Below, piece after piece: positions 57,333 through 64,000 of a stretch of DNA of 64,000 nt. Origin of the DNA: an uncultured Eggerthella sp. Lineage in GTDB: Bacteria > Actinomycetota > Coriobacteriia > Coriobacteriales > Eggerthellaceae. The stretch's first letter is position 1; every line of letters begins with the position of its first letter. A program made the translations under genes and the position numbers. The notes under the pieces are model-generated. The model saw only the letters and a program-made list of their open reading frames with translations. It made no database searches and had not been told where the DNA came from. The stretch spans positions 1-64,000 of the forward strand of contig CABQIW010000003.1 of NCBI GenBank assembly GCA_902464295.1, read 5' to 3'.

Positions 57333-58217
57333 TTACCAAGAGAGGAGCTCGTAGCCGTCTTCGGTGACGACGACTTGAATCTCCCACTGTGCAGAATCGC
57401 TTCCGTCTGCGGTGCGCACTGTCCAGCCGTTGGGATCGCTCATGTCGATGGGTGCTTCGCCAGCGTTGATCATCGGCTCGATCGTGAACATCATGCCTGG
57501 CGCGAGCACCACACCGGTGCCCGCTTCGGAAACGTGGCTGACGAAGGGATCTTCGTGGAAATCCCAGCCGATGCCGTGCCCGCCGAATTCACGCACTACC
57601 GAAAAGCCGTTCGCTTCAGCATGTGCCTTCACGGCAGCGCCCACATCACCCAAGCGACCCCACGGTTTCACCTGCTCAAGCCCCTTTAACATGGCTTCAC
57701 GCGTCACTTCAACGAGACGCTTGCGTTCTTCGGAAACCTCGCCGATGCAGAACATGCGCGAAGAATCAGAAAAGTAACCATCAACGATCGTGGAGCAATC
57801 CACGTTCACGATGTCACCTTCTTTGAGCGCATCGTCTTCGGAGGGCATGCCGTGGCAAACAACCTCATTGATCGAGGTGCACACGCTGAACGGATAGCCT
57901 TCGAAATCGAGATCGGCGGGGATGCCCCCATGCGCTTCGGTGTATTCGTTCACCCAATCGTTGATCTGGGCAGTTGTTACACCAGGGCCGATGCGCTCGG
58001 CAACATAATCGAGCACGCCGATGTTCACCGCCGCGCTCTTGCGTACGCCTTCAATATCTTCAGCGTTCTTCAGCATCGCACGCGAAGGAACCTCCAGGCC
58101 TTCTTCGTAGAAGCGCTGAAGCTGATTGTCTATGTTCAAGTGACATTTCTTGTATTTTTTGCCGCTGCCGCACCAGCAGGGATCGTTGCGTTCAGGTTGG
58201 GGTTGACCGTCGTACAT
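57333..58217 (-). CDS. map: Methionine aminopeptidase with SEC-C zinc motif
   Basis: Removes the initiator Met from nascent proteins. The 294-residue protein begins with a SEC-C zinc motif (RNDPCWCGSGKKYKKCH, about 10-26) as in SecA tails, which may bind the ribosome. The pita-bread domain has the five metal ligands: Asp in VNVDCSTI, Asp in YFSDSSRM, His in FGGHGIG, Glu in FTIEPMI and Glu in AQWEIQV. ATG 58217 follows GAGG. Its partner substrates would include the Cys2-exposing hydrolase nearby. Confidence 0.95.
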   Translation of the reverse strand: MYDGQPQPERNDPCWCGSGKKYKKCHLNIDNQLQRFYEEGLEVPSRAMLKNAEDIEGVRKSAAVNIGVLDYVAERIGPGVTTAQINDWVNEYTEAHGGIPADLDFEGYPFSVCTSINEVVCHGMPSEDDALKEGDIVNVDCSTIVDGYFSDSSRMFCIGEVSEERKRLVEVTREAMLKGLEQVKPWGRLGDVGAAVKAHAEANGFSVVREFGGHGIGWDFHEDPFVSHVSEAGTGVVLAPGMMFTIEPMINAGEAPIDMSDPNGWTVRTADGSDSAQWEIQVVVTEDGYELLSW

Positions 58218-58538
58218 GAGTCCTCGATTACGTTTAGGGATTTGTACACCTATTCTAACAAAGCGCGCAAGCGAGATTAAGGAGGCACCGACCAGGGTTC
58301 AACAAACAGAGGTCCAGCAAACGGGAATCCAACAAATGAGAGGCCCAATAAGCAAACGCGCGATCCAGCGGGAGTCCAAAAGCTTACGAGAACCAGGAGG
58401 CTGCGGCGCTCAAGCTAACGAAGGCTCGACCAACAGCGCTTCAACAACCCGCCAACATGCGCTTGCAGGGGAGAGGGGCGCAGTAAAATGGGGGAGCGCA
58501 CAGTGTGGAATGCGCAAGAACCAAGGGAGCTGCAGCCG
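58218..58538 (+). other. Gap with degenerate 15-bp tandem repeat
   Basis: Three 15-bp units, CAACAAACAGAGGTC, CAGCAAACGGGAATC and CAACAAATGAGAGGC (58300-58344), lie between map and the UvrA-like gene. A plus-strand frame spans the gap but shows no family features and no ribosome-binding site. The repeat may be the remnant of a Gln-rich coding stretch. Confidence 0.4.
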
Positions 58539-61187
58539 ATGAGCGAAAATCAAGCATTTCATGAACCGCAAACGATCCAGGTGCGCGGTGCGCACGTGCA
58601 CAATCTGAAGAACATCAATGTGGACGTGCCGCTGCATGAGCTGGTAGGTATTGCGGGTGTTTCAGGCTCAGGCAAAAGTTCGTTGGCGCTTGGCGTTCTC
58701 TATGCCGAAGGTAGCCGCCGGTATCTTGAGGCGCTTTCAACCTATACACGTCGACGCATCGGCCAGACTGCGCGTGCGCAAGTTGATGAAGTATTCCATG
58801 TTCCAGCTGCCATTGCCTTGCGTCAGCGGCCAGGTGCGGGTGGCGTGCATTCGACGTTTGGGACTTCGACCGAGTTGCTCAATTATTTGCGGCTGCTGTT
58901 TTCGCGCTTGGGCAGCCACGAATGCCCCAATGGCCATCATGTGCCGCCAAGCTTGAATGTTGCTGCTGAAAAGCCGCTCGTCTGTCCTGTTTGCCAGGTG
59001 GAATTCTATGGGCCGAGTGCCGAGGATCTGGCGTTCAACAGCGCGGGCGCTTGTCCTACCTGCGGCGGAACGGGCGTGGTTCGCGAAGTGGACGAGAGCA
59101 CCCTTATTGCAGATCCTTCGCTCAGCCTTGAAGATGGCGCGGTTGCGCCCTGGCGCCAGCTCATGTGGTCGCTCATGCCACAGGTCGCGAAGGAAATGGG
59201 CGTGCGCATCGATGTTCCGTATTGCGAGCTGACCCCCAAGGAACAGGATATCGTCCTGCATGGTCCGATGGAGAAGAAGCACATCCTCTACGTGCCGAAG
59301 AACAAGGACCACGCTACTGAGCTGGATTTCACGTACTATAGCGCGGTGAACACGGTAAAGAACGCGCTTTCCAAGGTGAAGGACGACAAAGGGCTTGCGC
59401 GCGTTGCGAAGTTCTTGAAGCAAGAGACCTGTCCCGATTGCCACGGCTCGCGCCTCTCGAAACAGGCGCGTTCTTCGCTGCTCGATGGGAAGAACTTGGC
59501 CGAAGCAACAGCGCTCACGCTCGATGAATTGAGCCGCTGGCTGCCCACGATCCCTTCCAGCTTGCCTGAGGATATGCGGCCGATGGCGCGTGCGATCATC
59601 GCCGAGACGCAAGAGCCGATCGAGCGCTTGGAGCAGTTGGGGCTTGGGTATTTGAGCCTCGATCGTGCCAGTTCGACGCTTTCCAACGGTGAACGCCAGC
59701 GCGTCGCGTTCGCGCGTGCGGTGCGTAGCCGCACGACAGGGGTGCTCTACGTGCTCGATGAACCCTCTATCGGGCTTCATCCTTCCAACGTCGAAGGCCT
59801 GCTGGGGGTGATGGATGATCTGCTTGGTGATGGCAATTCGGTTGTCGTGATCGATCATGATGTGCATGTGCTTGAGCACGTGAACTGGATCATCGAGATC
59901 GGACCGGGGTCGGGCTCGCACGGCGGGCGCGTGATCGCGCAGGGAAGCGTGGCGCAGGTGGAGAACGATCCTGCTTCACACATCGGACCGTATCTTTCGG
60001 GTAAGCGCAAGGTGGAGGTGCGGAGCGGCGTTGCGGAAGCTCACCTGTTCGACGAAGGAGCGATCCATCTTGAGACTGGCAAGATCCATACGGTGAAGCC
60101 ACTTTCGGTCGATTTTCCGCTCGGGCGCCTTACTTCGATCACGGGGGTTTCAGGCTCCGGGAAGACCACGCTCATTTTGGAAAGCTTGGTGCCGGCGCTT
60201 GTTGCGAACTTCGCAGGGAAAGCGTTGCCCGCACACGTTCATCAGATCGACCCAGGAGATATCGAGCGTGTTCACCTGATCGATTCGACACCGATCGGTG
60301 CCAACATTCGCTCGACGGTTGCAACCTATTCAGGGGTGCTCGACATCTTGCGCCGTTCCTTTGCTGCATTGCCGGCGGCGAAGGAACGAGGGCTTAAGGC
60401 GGGTGCCTTCTCCTACAATACGGGCAGTTTGCGGTGTCCGACCTGCGATGGGACAGGCCAGATATCGCTTGACGTGCAGTTCTTGCCCGACGTTGATATT
60501 CCGTGCCCCGATTGTGGCGGTTCGCGTTATGGCAAAGAGGCCTACCAGATTCGGTTGCCGTTGCAGGTTTTGGCAGACGAGCAAGATGAAATTGATGCGG
60601 TGGCCGAAGCGGATGAGGCAGACAAGCTGGGCGAGGCTGCCGGGCAGGACGGAGCATACGAGCAAGATGAGCAAGTCGAGCCTGGCAGTTCGCTCGAGCC
60701 GGCGCACGATGACGAACTCTCTCTTCCCGAAATCTTATCGCTTACGGTCGATCAGCTCTTGGCGCTCTGCGGGAACTTGCCGAGTGTGGCAGTGAAATTG
60801 CGTACGCTTTCCGAGCTTGGCTTAGGCTATCTTACGCTTGGCGAGGCAACGCCCGCACTTTCGGGCGGTGAAGCGCAACGCCTGAAACTTGCTGGTGAGA
60901 TGCATAAGAAGCAACAAGGGACACTGTTCGTTTTTGACGAACCCACCATCGGTTTGCACCCGCACGATGTTGAGGTGTTACTGCGCGTATTGCAGCGCCT
61001 GATCGACAAAGGAGCAACAGTGATCGTGATCGAGCACGATCTGGACATGATCGCGAACTCGGATTATGTAATCGACCTTGGTCCAGGCGGAGGAGAAGCC
61101 GGCGGTAAGATCGTTGCCACGGGCACGCCGGCAGACATTGCGGCGAACCCTGAAAGCATCACCGGCAAGTACCTTCTTCAGGAATGA
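58539..61187 (+). CDS. Class II UvrA-like ABC ATPase
   Basis: An 882-residue UvrA paralogue. Both ATPase halves are present: Walker A GVSGSGKSS and GVSGSGKTT, signatures LSNGERQRVAFARA and LSGGEAQRLKLAGE, Walker B YVLDEPSIGLHP and FVFDEPTIGLHP. Zinc-binding Cys pairs are seen in CPTCGGTG, CPDCHGSR and CPTCDGTGQ. Only about 50 residues lie between YLRLLF and FNSAGACPTC, too few for the UvrB-binding domain, so it is a UvrA2-type protein, linked elsewhere to DNA-damage or DNA-drug tolerance. An unusual acidic insert (about 685-730) lies in the second half. ATG 58539 follows AGGGAG. Confidence 0.88.
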   Translation: MSENQAFHEPQTIQVRGAHVHNLKNINVDVPLHELVGIAGVSGSGKSSLALGVLYAEGSRRYLEALSTYTRRRIGQTARAQVDEVFHVPAAIALRQRPGAGGVHSTFGTSTELLNYLRLLFSRLGSHECPNGHHVPPSLNVAAEKPLVCPVCQVEFYGPSAEDLAFNSAGACPTCGGTGVVREVDESTLIADPSLSLEDGAVAPWRQLMWSLMPQVAKEMGVRIDVPYCELTPKEQDIVLHGPMEKKHILYVPKNKDHATELDFTYYSAVNTVKNALSKVKDDKGLARVAKFLKQETCPDCHGSRLSKQARSSLLDGKNLAEATALTLDELSRWLPTIPSSLPEDMRPMARAIIAETQEPIERLEQLGLGYLSLDRASSTLSNGERQRVAFARAVRSRTTGVLYVLDEPSIGLHPSNVEGLLGVMDDLLGDGNSVVVIDHDVHVLEHVNWIIEIGPGSGSHGGRVIAQGSVAQVENDPASHIGPYLSGKRKVEVRSGVAEAHLFDEGAIHLETGKIHTVKPLSVDFPLGRLTSITGVSGSGKTTLILESLVPALVANFAGKALPAHVHQIDPGDIERVHLIDSTPIGANIRSTVATYSGVLDILRRSFAALPAAKERGLKAGAFSYNTGSLRCPTCDGTGQISLDVQFLPDVDIPCPDCGGSRYGKEAYQIRLPLQVLADEQDEIDAVAEADEADKLGEAAGQDGAYEQDEQVEPGSSLEPAHDDELSLPEILSLTVDQLLALCGNLPSVAVKLRTLSELGLGYLTLGEATPALSGGEAQRLKLAGEMHKKQQGTLFVFDEPTIGLHPHDVEVLLRVLQRLIDKGATVIVIEHDLDMIANSDYVIDLGPGGGEAGGKIVATGTPADIAANPESITGKYLLQE

Positions 61188-61274
61188 TGCTTGCCGGTAA
61201 GATCGTTTCGTAACGGTATGAGGCCACACTATGCGCGGGCTTCTTTTGCGTAAGATTTTCCTAAGGCTTGGCTC

Positions 61275-62735
61275 TTATGCTTCCCAGTTTGGTTTGTCCG
61301 GGTTGCCCGTATTGATGCCTTCTTCGTGTTCACGTTCGATCTTCGCAGCAGCCTTGCCCCAAGACTTGCCTGCCGTGCGTGCGCAAGCTGCAACGCCGCC
61401 ACCAAGAGCGATCAGGCCGATAACGTTCGGCAGGACCATGAGCTGGTTGAACATGTCGGCAAGTTCCCACACCAGATCGTTCGAGAGCAACGAACCCATG
61501 AAGATGAATACGAGCGCAATAACGGTGAACACCGGAACTGCCTTCTTGCCAAAGAGATACTGAACGTTGATCTTCGCGAACAGGTTCCAGCTCAAGATCG
61601 TGGAGAATGCGAAGAAGAGCAAGCAGATAGCTACGAAGACGTTTCCGCCTGTCGTACCAAAAACGGTTCCGAAAGCAAGCTGTGCCATATTGGTCTTGTC
61701 GATGCCTTCGTAGGCACCTTGAGCAAGCGCACCGTTGCCCGTGTAGAGCACGCTGATCACAACGAGTGCGGTAATGGTGACCACGATGAAGGTGTCAACG
61801 AAAACGCCGATGAGTGCGACCGTACCCTGCTCATGCGGGTTCTTCACGTTCGCCTGTGCGTGAGCGTGCGGGGTCGAACCCATGCCCGCTTCGTTCGAGA
61901 AGAGACCGCGTTTCGCGCCTTGTGCGAGCGCTGCCAGGATGCCGAAGGTCACGCCGCCGATCTCTGCTTGCGGATTGAATGCGCAAGAGAAGATAAGTGC
62001 GAACGCTTCGCCGGTTGCAGGAAGATTCGCGAAGAGCACGATAAGACCACCGATCAGGTAAACGATCGCCATGATCGGAACGATCTTCTCCGTAACGACT
62101 GCCAAACGACCAACGCCGCCGATGAATACGTATGCGGCGATCGCAACAACCGCGATGCCCCACACCCATGCAGGGATGCCGAAAGCAGTTTCGCAGGTTG
62201 AAGCGATGGAGTTCGATTGCACCATGCAGCCCATGAAGCCGAGTGCGAGGATGATCGCAACTGAGAAGAAGCCAGCAAGGAAGGTGCCGAACTTGCCGCG
62301 GAATGCAGTCTTGATGTAGTAGACCGGACCGCCGTGAACGATACCTTCGCTATCGACGATACGCGTCTTCTGTGCGAGCACCGCCTCGGCGTAGTTCGTG
62401 GCCATGCCGAGGAACGCGATGAGCCACATCCAGAAGATCGCACCAGGGCCACCGATCAAGATTGCGCCGCACGCACCGACGATGTTGCCCGTGCCGACTT
62501 GCGCTGCAATAGCAGTGGTGAGTGCCTGGAAGGAGCTCATGCCGCTCTTCTCCTTTTTGGCGACGAGCGAAAAACCGCCGAACACGCGTTTCCAGCCTTC
62601 GCCAAAGCAGCGGATCTGCACGAAGCGCGTACGGATAGTGAAGTAGAGACCTGCACCGATGAGTAAGATGATCAGCACGTAATTCGAAAGATACGAATTG
62701 ATGGTAACAACGATGTTCAGCAAAGCTTCTTCCAT
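61275..62735 (-). CDS. Sodium:alanine/glycine symporter (AGCS family)
   Basis: A 486-residue membrane protein with about 11 helices. Family segments include TTAIAAQVGTGNIVGACGAI, GGPGAIFWMWLIAFLGMATNYAEAVLA and GAKRGLFSNEAGMGSTPHAHA. It imports alanine or glycine with sodium. I use ATG 62735 (MEEALLNIVV) after GGAGAG; a frame 39 codons longer is not protein-like. No glycine riboswitch consensus is seen upstream. Confidence 0.93.
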   Translation of the reverse strand: MEEALLNIVVTINSYLSNYVLIILLIGAGLYFTIRTRFVQIRCFGEGWKRVFGGFSLVAKKEKSGMSSFQALTTAIAAQVGTGNIVGACGAILIGGPGAIFWMWLIAFLGMATNYAEAVLAQKTRIVDSEGIVHGGPVYYIKTAFRGKFGTFLAGFFSVAIILALGFMGCMVQSNSIASTCETAFGIPAWVWGIAVVAIAAYVFIGGVGRLAVVTEKIVPIMAIVYLIGGLIVLFANLPATGEAFALIFSCAFNPQAEIGGVTFGILAALAQGAKRGLFSNEAGMGSTPHAHAQANVKNPHEQGTVALIGVFVDTFIVVTITALVVISVLYTGNGALAQGAYEGIDKTNMAQLAFGTVFGTTGGNVFVAICLLFFAFSTILSWNLFAKINVQYLFGKKAVPVFTVIALVFIFMGSLLSNDLVWELADMFNQLMVLPNVIGLIALGGGVAACARTAGKSWGKAAAKIEREHEEGINTGNPDKPNWEA

Positions 62736-63050
62736 GGCTTGGGCTCTCCAGCGCCCTGAATCTGAGGTTGGTGTCGTTTTGAGGACCTGGTCGGCAAGGA
62801 GGCATGCGCGTGGGCTCGATTCGCCAACGGCTCTTGCTAACGCAGCCAGCAAAACGTAATTGTGTTGATTTAGAGGATTAAAGCAACAGTCGTAATTCTA
62901 CTGAACTTCATTGTGTTGCAAGAGAGATTTAGGTGCTTTGCTGTAATAAAGTGCCCAGCGGAAAAGATCGTATATCCATGAGAGATGCAACAATGTTCAT
63001 GAAGAGGGATGATCGTTGTTTTTGCTGTTCGTTTGCTGGATAAGTTGGTA
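62736..63050 (-). other. Gap between symporter and TetR gene
   Basis: No gene is supported. The minus-strand leader of the symporter is GC-rich and could form stems (for example GGCT...AGCC around 62825), but no known riboswitch motif is visible. The half near 62900 is AT-rich and may hold the promoter. Confidence 0.4.
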
Positions 63051-63617
63051 TCAATAACTTGCGAAAAGACGCTGCACTATCGGGGTGAAGGCAGTCATGA
63101 AGTCTTTTTCAGTCTTGTCAGAATCTTCGGTGAGCCAAAACCGCAATGCACCGAAAAGCCCGTTGATATAGAGCGCAGCAAGGAATGACTGGTTGTAAGT
63201 AGGCTTCTTGAGTCCTTCGCGCTCTGCAAGAAACAAGGCGAATTCATGGCCGATTTCATCTGCGGCAAGAGCGAGCGTTGAAGCAAAGCTTTCATCCAGA
63301 TTATGAGAGCGGTAGACGTGTCGATGTTCTGCTGCGATCTGCAAGAACTTGCGAGTCATCGTGAGGGCATAGTCAACAACGCTGATAGTGCGCGCTTCGT
63401 CACCCAATAAGCTTTGTTGAATGCTGTCTCGCCGCATTCGGATGGCGTAGAGCAGCAGATCCTCTTTGCTTTGGAAGTGTCGATAGAAGGTAGGGCGCCG
63501 CACCATCGCGCGTTCGCATATTTCACTTACCGTGATCTTTTGAAAGGGCTTTTCATGAAGAAGCTCTATTGCTGCTTCTCGTAAGAGCTTGAGTGTACGT
63601 TCTTTTCTCAGATCCAT
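63051..63617 (-). CDS. TetR/AcrR family regulator
   Basis: A 188-residue DNA-binding regulator. The N-terminal helix-turn-helix is complete: AAIELLHEKPFQKITVSEI then RAMVRRPTFYRHFQSKEDLLLYAI. The helical C-terminal ligand domain is not of a known type. ATG 63617 (MDLRKERTLKLL) is chosen; a start four codons upstream is possible. It is transcribed away from a quinone reductase gene 130 bp away, so it probably controls that gene and itself. Confidence 0.88.
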   Translation of the reverse strand: MDLRKERTLKLLREAAIELLHEKPFQKITVSEICERAMVRRPTFYRHFQSKEDLLLYAIRMRRDSIQQSLLGDEARTISVVDYALTMTRKFLQIAAEHRHVYRSHNLDESFASTLALAADEIGHEFALFLAEREGLKKPTYNQSFLAALYINGLFGALRFWLTEDSDKTEKDFMTAFTPIVQRLFASY

Positions 63618-63699
63618 GAGCTTCAACATCCTCGCTCTAGTGTTTCCTATGTGACAAAAGCAGGAATCTGTACCTGTTTTTGCTCGCAGTCTCATTTTA

Positions 63700-63731
63700 T
63701 ATTACGAACATAACATATTTAACATATGTAA
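63700..63731. promoter_or_regulatory. Operator-like repeats between TetR and quinone reductase genes
   Basis: The AT-rich stretch has repeated ACATA/TATGT elements, including the 8-bp palindrome ACATATGT (63724-63731) and direct copies of AACATA. This is a likely binding site for the divergent TetR-type protein. Confidence 0.45.
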
Positions 63732-63747
63732 CAAAAGCGAGGTTGTA

Positions 63748-64000
63748 ATGAATAATTTGATCGTTTTTGACCATCCTTATGGCATACAGGCTAGTGAAAA
63801 CGAGCCGCACAATCGTTCCTTCTGCGCTGCTCTCTGTAAGGCAGTGCGGCATAGTTTGCAGGCAAACGGGGATACGGTTGATGTGATCGACCTTCATGCA
63901 GATGGCTTTAATCCAGTGATGTCAGCTGAAGAACTTGTGCAATGGCGTGCTGGGATTCCGATGAATGGTCAGGTAGCAGACTACCAGAGACGTTTCATGA
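63748..64000 (+). CDS. Flavodoxin-like NAD(P)H:quinone oxidoreductase (partial)
   Basis: The first 84 codons of a gene cut by the window end. The start MNNLIVFDHPYGIQASENEP, then DTVDVIDLHADGFNPVMSAEEL, matches the flavodoxin-2 group of NAD(P)H quinone reductases (KefG/MdaB/NQO1-like), which reduce quinones by two electrons with FAD or FMN. ATG 63748 follows GAGG. It faces a TetR gene, a typical regulator-target pair for quinone or electrophile stress. Confidence 0.75.
   Translation, partial: MNNLIVFDHPYGIQASENEPHNRSFCAALCKAVRHSLQANGDTVDVIDLHADGFNPVMSAEELVQWRAGIPMNGQVADYQRRFM

Noticed and set aside
62736..63000. Glycine riboswitch before the AGCS symporter
   Set aside because: A GGAGAG occurs near the start codon, but the aptamer consensus around it is absent.

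Overview
This window starts at a chromosomal replication origin (dnaA, dnaN, recF, a DciA-like gene, gyrB, gyrA on one strand, with an oriC signature between dnaA and dnaN). The host is most likely an actinomycete of the class Coriobacteriia, probably Eggerthellaceae. The reasons are moderate GC that rises away from the origin, a BTAD-type regulator, an NRMT-type metal transporter, a 6C-type small RNA, a menaquinone cluster, iorAB-paaK, and little sign of sugar catabolism. The moderate GC would suit Cryptobacterium, but that genus is only a guess.

Layout. 0-11 kb: a GHKL ATPase gene, then dnaA-oriC-dnaN-recF-dciA-gyrB-gyrA. 11-18 kb: a DUF151 protein, tRNA-Ile and tRNA-Ala, a crotonase-family gene, typA, a lipoprotein foldase, a lone ABC ATPase and two tRNA-Ser genes. 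17.8-18.9 kb: about 1.1 kb with no convincing gene. 18.9-28.3 kb: a BTAD regulator with a degenerate GGDEF-like end, a tiny membrane ORF plus trkH, an OB-like membrane protein, rsgA, a glycosyltransferase, a TauE exporter, and a LytS/LytTR two-component pair. 28.6-31.9 kb: nucleoside hydrolase, MFS transporter and ribokinase, a compact nucleoside-use operon. 32-36.6 kb: purE, then iorA-iorB-paaK for aromatic 2-oxoacid oxidation. 36.7-42 kb: a 45-bp triple repeat, an SSS symporter, a ZIP transporter, and a ribbon-helix-helix coiled-coil protein behind two DnaA-box-like sites. 42-45.5 kb, minus strand: 5-formyl-THF cyclo-ligase, an NRMT-like transporter, and an MgtE cytosolic-domain protein with one membrane segment. 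45.9-46.1 kb, minus strand: a terminator-ended small RNA with two CCCCCC loops (6C family). 46.3-54.3 kb: menF-menD-menH-menB and a fused menE-menC. 54.4-64 kb: a bactofilin-like membrane protein, a choloylglycine hydrolase, map with a SEC-C zinc motif, a class II UvrA, an AGCS amino-acid:sodium symporter, and a TetR regulator facing a quinone reductase cut by the window end.

How it fits together: replication and topology genes sit at the origin. The metabolic genes suggest an asaccharolytic, anaerobically respiring organism that uses amino acids and nucleosides and makes menaquinone. The most interesting items are the extended 6C RNA with its palindromic operator-like site, the structured leader before the MgtE-domain/NRMT pair, the DnaA-trio origin, the RHH coiled-coil protein, the 47-residue ORF before trkH, and the 36.8-kb triple repeat. 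Start codons were chosen from visible ribosome-binding sites; several differ from the longest possible reading frame.
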